Assembly (NCBI GenBank): GCA_900548315.1
Contig: URJU01000053.1
Coordinates: 1 to 12,008, forward strand
DNA: 12,008 nucleotides
Origin: an uncultured Coprococcus sp.
Lineage (GTDB): Bacteria; Bacillota; Clostridia; Lachnospirales; Lachnospiraceae
Reading direction: 5' to 3'
Shown here in pieces: positions 6,299-12,008 of this stretch. The position numbers and the translations under genes are program-made. The notes beneath the pieces were generated by a model, which saw only the letters and a list, made by a program, of their open reading frames with translations, made no database searches and was not told the DNA's origin. Every line of letters starts with the position of its first letter. Position 1 is the first letter of the stretch.

Positions 6299-7183
6299 AT
6301 GTGGTATAAAAGAAAAATTGGCAGAGCAATATATGTAGTAATATTTGCACTGGTGATGTCGGGCTGCAGTCTGTCAGGTATTGCGGATGGCAGCAGATCG
6401 GCGGTAAGTGGCAGTTTTGAGACGGGTATTCCAGTATATTCTGGGAGTGCATACTGTGAGGTAAATGGCAATGTACCAGGGTTCATTGATGACGAGCTGG
6501 TGACGGAGGCATTCGAAGATTACAGTGAACTGGACTCACTCGGAAGATGTGGAACTGCTTATGCCAATATTTGCAAGGACATCATGCCTACAGAGGAACG
6601 CGGTGAGATAGGAATGGTTAAGCCCTCGGGCTGGCGTACAGTAAAGTACAATGGTCTGATAGATGGCAATTATCTATATAATCGCTGTCATCTGATCGGT
6701 TATCAGCTTGCCGGAGAAAATGCAAATGAAAAAAATCTAATAACGGGAACCAGGTATATGAACGTAGAGGGGATGCTGCCATTTGAAAATGAGGTGGCTG
6801 ATTACGTGGAGCGCACTGGCAACCATGTGCTGTACAGGGTGACGCCGATATTTGATGGTGATGATCTGGTAGCCTCAGGTGTACAGATGGAGGCTGAATC
6901 CGTGGAGGATAGAGGTGCCGGGGTAAGTTTTAATGTGTATGTGTACAATGTTCAGCCGGGTGTGATAATCGATTATGCAACCGGGGACAGCGAGGAGGAT
7001 CCGGACTATGTGGTGCCCGGTAATGAGACATCGGAGATCAAGACAGAGCATGCGGACCAGATAGTTGTGGTGGATCAGGGAAAGATCGCTCAGCAGGGTA
7101 CTCACGAGGAGCTAATGAAACAGGATGGAATTTACAGAAGATTTGTAGATTCAAGAGAGCTTGCGGTCAGCTGGAAGATATAA
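6299..7183 (+). CDS. Lipoprotein DNA/RNA non-specific endonuclease with an ABC-ATPase C-terminal tail (chimera)
   Basis: The protein has 294 residues. The N-terminus is a lipoprotein signal, with a hydrophobic stretch and lipobox VMSGC (Cys23), so it should be anchored outside the membrane. Residues about 45-231 match the EndA/streptodornase-like non-specific nuclease fold. NRCHLIGYQLAG carries the likely catalytic His131, Asn146 (in EKNLITGTRYMN) is the probable metal ligand, and the domain ends in the typical VYNVQPGVIIDYATGDS. After a short linker, residues about 248-294 (HADQIVVVDQGKIAQQGTHE and onward to YRRFVDSR) are the C-terminus of an ABC-exporter ATPase, lacking its Walker motifs. 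The ATG at 6299 is preferred because GGAGGT at 6283-6288 would overlap the GTG at 6281. The nuclease domain looks intact; the tail should be non-functional outside the cell. Confidence 0.88.
   Translation: MWYKRKIGRAIYVVIFALVMSGCSLSGIADGSRSAVSGSFETGIPVYSGSAYCEVNGNVPGFIDDELVTEAFEDYSELDSLGRCGTAYANICKDIMPTEERGEIGMVKPSGWRTVKYNGLIDGNYLYNRCHLIGYQLAGENANEKNLITGTRYMNVEGMLPFENEVADYVERTGNHVLYRVTPIFDGDDLVASGVQMEAESVEDRGAGVSFNVYVYNVQPGVIIDYATGDSEEDPDYVVPGNETSEIKTEHADQIVVVDQGKIAQQGTHEELMKQDGIYRRFVDSRELAVSWKI
7037..7183 (+). pseudogene. In-frame remnant of an ABC-exporter ATPase 3' end
   Basis: From about 7037 to the stop, the reading frame encodes the segment that normally follows the H-loop in multidrug-type ABC ATPases: ADQIVVVDQGKIAQQGTHEE, then an IYRRFVDSR-type end. 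Everything upstream (Walker A, signature, Walker B) is absent and replaced by the nuclease. The parsimonious reading is a deletion joining two neighbouring genes. An assembly join is the alternative. Confidence 0.75.
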
Positions 7184-7206
7184 ATAACATGTATCTCATG
7201 TAAGAC

Positions 7207-7243
7207 AAAGACAGGTGTCATTTGATAGATACCTGTCTTTTGC
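7207..7243. terminator. Terminator between convergent genes
   Basis: AAAGACAGGT (7207-7216) pairs with ACCTGTCTTT (7231-7240), around a 14-nt loop. A TTTT end and an AAA start let it serve both the nuclease gene and the minus-strand gene ending at 7278. Confidence 0.7.
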
Positions 7244-7277
7244 GTTGACATTATGGCTTTGTATGGCAGATCAAAGT

Positions 7278-7517
7278 TTACTCGAAGACTTCGTCGTAGT
7301 CACAACCGCAGCCGCAGCTGCCATCACTGTCGCCAAAGTTACCATTGTAAGAACCGAATGTCTGGTTCTTTCTAGGTGAGCAGATCATTCCGACTACAAG
7401 TCCTGCGAGAAAGGTACAGATTGCAAAAAGTACAGCCTCTCTTGTTGAGTAATCTTTATCTTTCACAACAACAGTAAATTTGTTCCATCCGTCTTTGATA
7501 GTCTTTATAGGTTTCAT
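7278..7517 (-). CDS. Small single-pass membrane protein with a Gly/Cys-rich tail
   Basis: This 79-residue protein is of unrecognised family. Residues 1-27 are charged. AVLFAICTFLAGLVVGMICS (about 28-47) is a transmembrane helix. The tail is glycine- and cysteine-rich (SCGCGCDYDE). A strong AAGGAGGG site 8-9 nt upstream of the ATG shows it is a real gene. It lies 45 nt downstream of the Crp/Fnr gene on the same strand with no terminator between, so read-through is likely. An AT-rich TATTAT-like element in the gap could give it its own promoter. The CGCGC tail could bind metal, but this is a guess. Confidence 0.75.
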   Translation of the reverse strand: MKPIKTIKDGWNKFTVVVKDKDYSTREAVLFAICTFLAGLVVGMICSPRKNQTFGSYNGNFGDSDGSCGCGCDYDEVFE

Positions 7518-7562
7518 AGTAAATCCCTCCTTAATGAAATATAAATATATAATACAATATTG

Positions 7563-8249
7563 TTACATATCAGTCCATCCCTGGGCAGGAGACTTAAGAA
7601 CAAAATGAGATTTGTGGAAGTCGATCATACCTTCATCCTTCATTTTTCCAAGCTCAGTGGACAGACCGCTGCGGTCAACAGACAGGAAGTCTGCAAGCTG
7701 CTGTCTGGAAAATGGAATGTCAAATTCGCTGCAGCCGTGTCGGTGCATCTCGGCGGACAGGTATGATAGTAGTTTGTCGCGGGTTGTTTTTTGACTCATG
7801 TGTGTTGATTTCTCATTTAATCTCAGATTTTTCCCAGCCAGATCCGTGAGAAGATTGCGTATCATCCGGCTGTGTCTGCCACATGTTACGGGACATGTGG
7901 TGAGCATTTTCTGCACATTGAGGAACATGACAGTACACGGTGCCTCCGCATATACGCTCACATTCAAAACAGAGCCTGGGGTGCAGGCGTAGGATTCTGC
8001 AAACGTGTGCCCAGGCATTATGGCTGACATGACGCTTTGACCACCCCAATAATCCTCCCGGACCACTATAGCTTTGCCGGTGAGCAGCAGTCCTATTAAT
8101 TCGGTTGTATTTCCAGCCATGAGGACACATTCCCCTTTTTTATATTTTTTCACGACTGCTCCAAGGCAATCTAGCATGGAGTCGATATCTTCAGCAGAGA
8201 TTTCGGAAAAAAGGCTTGTGTTTGATAATATGTCCATATATTCGTTCAT
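7563..8249 (-). CDS. Crp/Fnr-family transcriptional regulator
   Basis: The 228 residues comprise an N-terminal cyclic-nucleotide-type beta-barrel (about 10-115), a dimerisation helix (about 120-150) and a C-terminal winged HTH (FSRQQLADFLSVDRSGLSTE, 180-199). The phosphate-binding cassette is not canonical (GHTFAESYACTPGS), so cAMP is unlikely to be the ligand. Seven cysteines include C119-x3-C123 followed by His126 at the start of the dimerisation helix, which suggests a redox, Fe-S or heme sensor. That is inference. The start has GAGGGA about 6 nt upstream. It is divergent from the 4Fe-4S gene and shares a 30-bp operator with it. This recalls clostridial regulators of the HcpR kind, which control hybrid-cluster and ferredoxin genes. 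Confidence 0.9.
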   Translation of the reverse strand: MNEYMDILSNTSLFSEISAEDIDSMLDCLGAVVKKYKKGECVLMAGNTTELIGLLLTGKAIVVREDYWGGQSVMSAIMPGHTFAESYACTPGSVLNVSVYAEAPCTVMFLNVQKMLTTCPVTCGRHSRMIRNLLTDLAGKNLRLNEKSTHMSQKTTRDKLLSYLSAEMHRHGCSEFDIPFSRQQLADFLSVDRSGLSTELGKMKDEGMIDFHKSHFVLKSPAQGWTDM

Positions 8250-8275
8250 TTTAATCCCTCAAAATATAGTCTGGT

Positions 8276-8328
8276 TCATTATATATATGTTCCTTATCAG
8301 TATACCATTGTGTATGTTGAAAATTCAA
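8276..8328 (-). promoter_or_regulatory. Candidate promoter of the Crp/Fnr gene
   Basis: On the minus strand, TTGAAT inside the palindrome is followed 18 nt later by TATACT (plus-strand 8304-8299). The start site would be near 8292, so the operator would cover the -35 region and allow autorepression. A TATAAT-like element nearer the gene is an alternative -10. Confidence 0.45.
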
Positions 8329-8337
8329 CATACACAA
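8308..8337. promoter_or_regulatory. 30-bp Crp/Fnr-type operator in the divergent gap
   Basis: TTGTGTATGTTGAA (8308-8321) and TTCAACATACACAA (8324-8337) are exact 14-bp inverted arms around a central AA. The centre at 8322.5 lies 41.5 bp upstream of the predicted start site of the 4Fe-4S gene, the class II activator position. It also overlaps the -35 region of the divergent regulator gene. The adjacent Crp/Fnr protein is the obvious ligand. Confidence 0.85.
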
Positions 8338-8364
8338 ACCTGATGGCTGGATATAATGATAATG
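8329..8364 (+). promoter_or_regulatory. Activator-dependent promoter of the 4Fe-4S gene
   Basis: A consensus -10 TATAAT lies at 8352-8357. The hexamer 17 nt upstream is CATACA, a poor -35, as expected where an activator supplies contacts. The predicted start is near G8364. Confidence 0.65.
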
Positions 8365-8397
8365 TTCAAAGATGCTAAACGATTGGAGGAATTATAT

Positions 8398-9210
8398 ATG
8401 GTAAGAAGAGTTATACAGATAGATGAGGACAAATGTAATGGATGTGGAGCCTGTGCAAATGCATGTCACGAAGGCGCGATAGGTATGGTAAATGGCAAGG
8501 CAAAACTTCTCAGAGATGATTACTGTGACGGGTTTGGAGACTGCCTGCCATCGTGTCCTACAGGAGCCATAACATTTGTGGAGAGGGAGGCGGCAGCTTA
8601 CGATGAGGCGGCGGTCATAGCAAATAAAAAAACAAAACTCGATGCAAAAAAATCCGCAAATGATAGTCTTGAGAATCCTGTACACTCCGGTTGCCCTGGT
8701 TCTATGGCGAGAAGTATATTCAGGAGACCGGCAGCAGCTCCGGGGGACAAAACGGCAGGAGAGACAGATAAGATGGAGCAGAAAAGCACATATGGACAGG
8801 TGGCAGACGACAGGGTTTCACAGAATATATATAACTGCGAGTACCCAAGCCAGCTCATAAACTGGCCTGTGCAGATCAAGCTGGCGCCGATAACCGCACC
8901 TTATTTTGATGGGGCAAAATTATTGATAGCGGCGGACTGTACAGCATATGCTTATGCATCATTTCATGACAAATTTATAAAGAATCATGTGACATTGATT
9001 GGCTGTCCAAAACTGGACAGCGTGGATTATTCAGAGAAACTTACAGAGATAATAAGGCGAAATGACATACAAAGTGTTACAATAGTGCGTATGGAGGTTC
9101 CTTGTTGCGGCGGATTGGAGATGGCTGCGAAGAAGGCCCTTCAAGACAGCGGCAAGTTTATACCATGGCAGGTGACAACTATATCAATAGATGGAAGAAT
9201 ATTGGATTGA
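8398..9210 (+). CDS. 4Fe-4S ferredoxin-domain protein (FrdX-like)
   Basis: The protein has 270 residues from the ATG with GGAGGA about 7 nt upstream; the in-frame ATG at 8356 overlaps the -10 box. The N-terminus has a complete 4Fe-4S motif C13-x2-C16-x2-C19-x3-C23, then a second motif C43-x5-C49-x3-C53-P in which one ligand is replaced (CDGFGDC). Residues about 62-150 form a low-complexity linker. The C-terminal domain (about 155-270) has further cysteines at 181, 203 and the pair 236-237 (VPCCGG). It is divergent from a Crp/Fnr regulator and overlaps the next gene by one base. It is probably an electron-transfer partner for the downstream protein. The resemblance to hybrid-cluster-associated ferredoxin is inferred from memory and context. 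Confidence 0.85.
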   Translation: MVRRVIQIDEDKCNGCGACANACHEGAIGMVNGKAKLLRDDYCDGFGDCLPSCPTGAITFVEREAAAYDEAAVIANKKTKLDAKKSANDSLENPVHSGCPGSMARSIFRRPAAAPGDKTAGETDKMEQKSTYGQVADDRVSQNIYNCEYPSQLINWPVQIKLAPITAPYFDGAKLLIAADCTAYAYASFHDKFIKNHVTLIGCPKLDSVDYSEKLTEIIRRNDIQSVTIVRMEVPCCGGLEMAAKKALQDSGKFIPWQVTTISIDGRILD

Positions 9211-9701
9211 TGGGTAATATGACACGAATTACAACAGTGGCGGGCAGTCGGTTGGTGGGAGCACTCATAGGTCTTGTGAGAGCTACTGATGGAGCAGTTC
9301 ATGTGACGGATGACACATACAACATAATAATAGAAGGTCTGCATGCCTCAGATATAGCCTTGAATCTCTCTGATGACGAGGTTGAGGCGATCACGAATAG
9401 GGCGCATGCAGACAAACAGGTTATAGTCCCGGACTGCAGTGTGTGCGGATCCCCATGCGGCAGGACTGCGGACTATGACTGGGAGACTGTATACAGAGAA
9501 GGTTATATGCGGATAGGTCTGCTGTCAAAACTGCAGCAGATCGCACACAAAATAGTCTCAGGGGAGGTGAATGCTGACCATGATGTGAGATTCATTCTGT
9601 GCAAGGCGGTATTTGTACTGGGCGAAGACTGGAGTGCGGACGAGCTTGGGGCGTTGGATAAGGAACTGGATGTATATTGCTCTGCTGGAGATTGTGATTA
9701 A
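9210..9701 (+). CDS. Cys-motif protein, possibly hybrid-cluster (hydroxylamine reductase)-related
   Basis: The protein has 163 residues from the ATG at 9210, which overlaps the stop of the upstream gene (TGATG), so translation is probably coupled. Upstream in-frame starts lie inside the ferredoxin gene. The central feature is C76-x2-C79-x3-C83 in PDCSVCGSPCGRTADYD, followed by a helical region; further cysteines are at 131, 157 and 162. The CxxC...CG(R/K)T pattern recalls the N-terminal Fe-S segment of hybrid-cluster proteins, but the rest of that about 500-residue enzyme is missing. It could be a stand-alone Fe-S or metal-binding protein working with the upstream ferredoxin. The family link is tentative. 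Confidence 0.7.
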   Translation: MGNMTRITTVAGSRLVGALIGLVRATDGAVHVTDDTYNIIIEGLHASDIALNLSDDEVEAITNRAHADKQVIVPDCSVCGSPCGRTADYDWETVYREGYMRIGLLSKLQQIAHKIVSGEVNADHDVRFILCKAVFVLGEDWSADELGALDKELDVYCSAGDCD

Positions 9702-9723
9702 AGAAGTAGCTTACTGTAAGGAC

Positions 9724-9754
9724 AGGCATGCGGCATTTGCTGCATGCCTTTTTA
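9724..9754 (+). terminator. Intrinsic terminator after the Fe-S operon
   Basis: AGGCATGCGGCA pairs with TGCTGCATGCCT (one wobble), with a very short loop, followed by TTTTTAT. It is a strong, classical terminator. Confidence 0.92.
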
Positions 9755-9815
9755 TGTAATTGCCAGAGGAAGGATAATAGTTGGGAAAAGGCCCTATACT
9801 ACAGGTATAAAACTA

Positions 9816-9844
9816 TTGCAATTATAAAAGTACAGGAGTACAAT
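9816..9844 (+). promoter_or_regulatory. Sigma-A-type promoter for the MATE gene
   Basis: TTGCAA (9816-9821), a 17-nt spacer and TACAAT (9839-9844) give a start near 9851. An alternative is TTGGGA (9781-9786) with TATAAA 19 nt later. Confidence 0.5.
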
Positions 9845-9895
9845 AATCGGACGCATCTAAAATAAATACATGTGAGATATGAAGAGGTAAATATA

Positions 9896-11338
9896 ATGGG
9901 AAGTGCTACTACGGGCTTTGTAAAGAATAATAAAAAGGTGACATGGAAGGAATTTGCCAGAATGTTGGCTGTTCTTGCCATGCCTATCGCGCTGCAGAAT
10001 CTACTTGCGACCACTGCGAGTATGGTAGATACCATCATGATCGGAAGTGAGGGAGAGATAGCGGTGGCTGCCGTAGGCGTGTGCGCCCAGATAAGTTCAC
10101 TTCTGTTCTCGACATATTGGGGATTTGTCAGCTGTTCACTTCTGTTCATGTCCCAGTACTGGGGGGCGAAGGATCCGGAGGGAATGAACAAGGCATTTGG
10201 TCTGGCTATCATCTGCGCTGGAATATTTGGTATAGCATTTGCGGTAGTCACGATCGCTGCTCCGGGATGGATATTAGGAATATACACGGACAAGCAGACT
10301 ATAATAGATCTGGCAAAACCGTATATGAGAATAGTTGGATGGTCGTATCCGCTTCAGGTATTTGCCGCGATCATCACAGCACTTTTAAAATCAACTGAGA
10401 GGGTGAAGGTGCCACTGGTGTGTTCGGTCATCTCACTTTTACTCAATTTCTGTATCAATTTTGTGCTGATCTATGGTAGATTTGGTGCTCCCAAGATGGG
10501 AGTTGCCGGTGCGGCTATAGGTACACTGGTGTCTGGTATCGTGAACATAGCGCTGCTCATTCTCTATCTTGCAAAGAGCAGGCATGAGATAAAGTTCAGT
10601 GCGCGAAAAGCATTTGATATTGATATGGGATTTGTGAAGTCCTATGCGTCAAAGGCATTCCCGATCGTGTGTAACGAGATACTCTACGGTGTGGGACAGA
10701 TGATAATCAATGTTGTCATGGGACATCAGAGCGATTCTGCCATAGCAGCCATGGCGGCGTTCCGTGTGTGCGAGGGATTTGTATATGCGTTCTTTGGAGG
10801 CCTGGCAAATGCGTCAAGCGTTGCAGTGGGAAATGAAGTTGGCGCGGGTAATCTGGACAGAGGCCTCTCATATGCCAAGAGGGCGGCACTTGTGTGTCCT
10901 GCCATCACATTTACAATAGTGCTCATCATGACCTTGCTGCATAATCCGCTGTTCGGATTGTTCGGACTTGGAGCCGAGGCTATGATGTACACGAAGTACA
11001 TGCTTATCATATATCTGTTCTTCGGCGCAGTCAGAACCTGCTGCTATATACAGAATGAGTGTTTCCGTGCAGGCGGTGAGGCTATCGTTGGAACTGTCAT
11101 GGAGATAGGCGGACTTATGCTGTTTTCGGTCCCGGCTACATGGATAGCAGGAATGGTGCTCAAGCTGCCATTTCTCGCAGTGTTCTCATTTGTTTACACG
11201 GATGAACTTCTGAGATTTGTCATACTGACACCGTACTTGTTAAAAGGAAGGTGGATCAAACCTATGACGGGACCGGGCCGCGCGGCACTTGATGAGTTCA
11301 GGGGCAGGATGAAACGAAAGAAGCATAGAGCGCGATAA
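9896..11338 (+). CDS. MATE-family multidrug/cation efflux transporter
   Basis: This 480-residue inner-membrane protein has about 12 hydrophobic helices in two similar halves, the usual MATE size. The family pattern is clear near the N-terminus (LAMPIALQNLLATTASMVDT, then IMIGSEGEIAVAAVG). Later stretches are also typical, for example NFVLIYGRFGAPKMGVAGAA and the second-half VGNEVGAGNLDRG. It should export organic cations or drugs using a Na+ or H+ gradient. The ATG at 9896 has GAAGAGG 8 nt upstream; an in-frame GTG at 9872 lacks a good site. A terminator follows at once, so it is probably monocistronic. The substrate cannot be told from sequence. Confidence 0.95.
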   Translation: MGSATTGFVKNNKKVTWKEFARMLAVLAMPIALQNLLATTASMVDTIMIGSEGEIAVAAVGVCAQISSLLFSTYWGFVSCSLLFMSQYWGAKDPEGMNKAFGLAIICAGIFGIAFAVVTIAAPGWILGIYTDKQTIIDLAKPYMRIVGWSYPLQVFAAIITALLKSTERVKVPLVCSVISLLLNFCINFVLIYGRFGAPKMGVAGAAIGTLVSGIVNIALLILYLAKSRHEIKFSARKAFDIDMGFVKSYASKAFPIVCNEILYGVGQMIINVVMGHQSDSAIAAMAAFRVCEGFVYAFFGGLANASSVAVGNEVGAGNLDRGLSYAKRAALVCPAITFTIVLIMTLLHNPLFGLFGLGAEAMMYTKYMLIIYLFFGAVRTCCYIQNECFRAGGEAIVGTVMEIGGLMLFSVPATWIAGMVLKLPFLAVFSFVYTDELLRFVILTPYLLKGRWIKPMTGPGRAALDEFRGRMKRKKHRAR

Positions 11339-11343
11339 TCTAT

Positions 11344-11380
11344 GGGGACGGAGGGGTCAGGCACCTCCGTCCCCTGTTTT
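11344..11380 (+). terminator. GC-rich intrinsic terminator after the MATE gene
   Basis: GGGGACGGAGG (11344-11354) pairs perfectly with CCTCCGTCCCC (11364-11374), followed by TGTTTT. It is far more GC-rich than its surroundings and may belong to a dispersed repeat family. It lies only 18 nt before the next gene. Confidence 0.85.
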
Positions 11381-11398
11381 GAAAAAGGAGGAAATGAT

Positions 11399-11977
11399 AT
11401 GCTGCAAATAAAGAATCTCACAAAGAGATACGGGGATAAACTGGCGGTAGACAACCTGAGCCTGCACATAATGCCGGGGGAGATATATGGTTTCATCGGA
11501 CACAACGGAGCAGGTAAGACAACCACTATAAAGGCGTGTACAGGAATCCTGAATTTTGAGGAGGGAGATATCCTTATAGATGGTGTGTCCATAAAGGAAA
11601 AACCGCTGGAATGCAAGAAACAGATGGCATATATTCCTGACAATCCGGATATGTATGATTTCATGACCGGAATCGGATATTTGAATTTTATAGCCGATAT
11701 ATTCGGGGTGCCGGAGGAGGTCAGGGACGAGCTTATAGACAAATATGCGGATGCATTTGAGATAAAAGATAACCTCGGACAGCTGGTATCCGAGTATTCT
11801 CATGGTATGAAACAGAAACTGGCAATCATATCGGCATGGATACATGAGCCGAAACTTGTCATCATGGATGAGCCATTTGTAGGTCTTGATCCAAAGGCTT
11901 CCCATATACTCAAGCAGATGATGAGAAAAATGTGTGATGACGGAGGGGCGATATTCTTCTCCACACATGTATTGGAA
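11399..11977 (+). CDS. ABC transporter ATP-binding protein (3' truncated by adapter)
   Basis: 193 genuine codons remain. In order: Walker A GHNGAGKT (34-41), the Q-loop region QMAYIPDNPD, signature YSHGMKQK (133-140), Walker B LVIMDEP (153-159), D-loop GLD and H-loop His190 (FFSTHVLE). It resembles the CcmA/NatA-type ATPases that pair with a separate membrane subunit. The start has AAAGGAGG 7 nt upstream. After codon 193 the sequence turns into library adapter, so the apparent stop at 11996-11998 is false and about 40-110 C-terminal residues are missing. The permease partner, usually the next gene, lies beyond the contig. Confidence 0.93.
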
Positions 11978-12008
11978 CTGTCTCTTATACACATCTGACG
12001 CTGCCGAC
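11978..12008. other. Nextera/Tn5 sequencing adapter (artefact)
   Basis: The first 19 bases, CTGTCTCTTATACACATCT (11978-11996), are the Tn5 mosaic end used in Nextera libraries. GACGCTGCCGAC, the reverse complement of the read-1 primer tail, follows. It is not genomic. Confidence 0.97.

Noticed and set aside
9174..9185. TGACAACTATA resembling the triple operator
   Set aside because: It is only a half-site inside coding sequence, with no opposing TTGTCA at the required spacing.
9102..9209. Longer N-terminus for the 163-residue Cys protein
   Set aside because: It lies entirely inside the ferredoxin-domain gene in another frame, is Arg/Gln-rich and lacks a ribosome binding site.
11342..11398. 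Upstream extension of the ABC ATPase reading frame to an ATG at 11342
   Set aside because: It would translate the GC-rich terminator hairpin. The ATG at 11399 has an ideal AAAGGAGG site and the expected family N-terminus (MLQIKNLTKRYG).

Overview
This 12 kb window looks like one whole short-read contig from a Clostridia genome, most likely Lachnospiraceae (a Coprococcus-like commensal). The assignment rests on the clostridial 23S rRNA 3' end, moderate GC, strong AGGAGG-type ribosome binding sites, sigma-A-like promoters and the gene families present. It is a judgement from reading, not from a database match. The left edge lies inside a 23S rRNA gene, a usual assembly break. The last 31 bases are Nextera/Tn5 library adapter, so the right edge is artificial and the last gene is cut.

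Layout: 1-~332 is the 3' end of 23S rRNA. It is followed by a 231-nt spacer with no 5S rRNA, then tRNA-Trp(CCA) and a strong terminator. Next come two single-gene units: a cysteine synthase (778-1683) and a cytoplasmic GH32 beta-fructosidase (1848-3380). A three-gene putative operon follows: an unrecognised protein with a glycine-rich two-helix membrane region (3565-4356), a small Xre-type regulator (4373-4579) and a DUF3169-like six-helix membrane protein (4641-5420). Its promoter region carries three copies of the dyad TGACAA-N6-TTGTCA. Then come a ferritin-like/CotF-like protein (5568-6026) and a lipoprotein DNA/RNA nuclease (6299-7183) whose C-terminus is the tail of an ABC-exporter ATPase, a gene chimera.

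On the minus strand lie a small Cys/Gly-tailed membrane protein (7517-7278) and, upstream of it, a Crp/Fnr-family regulator (8249-7563). The regulator is divergent from a plus-strand pair: a 4Fe-4S ferredoxin-domain protein (8398-9210) overlapping by one base a Cys-motif protein that may be related to hybrid-cluster proteins (9210-9701). A 30-bp near-perfect operator in the divergent gap is centred at about -41.5 from the predicted ferredoxin start site, the classical class II activator position. This is the most coherent candidate for a poorly described redox or nitrosative-stress response module in the window.

The right end holds a MATE efflux transporter (9896-11338), a GC-rich terminator and a truncated ABC transporter ATPase (11399-11977).
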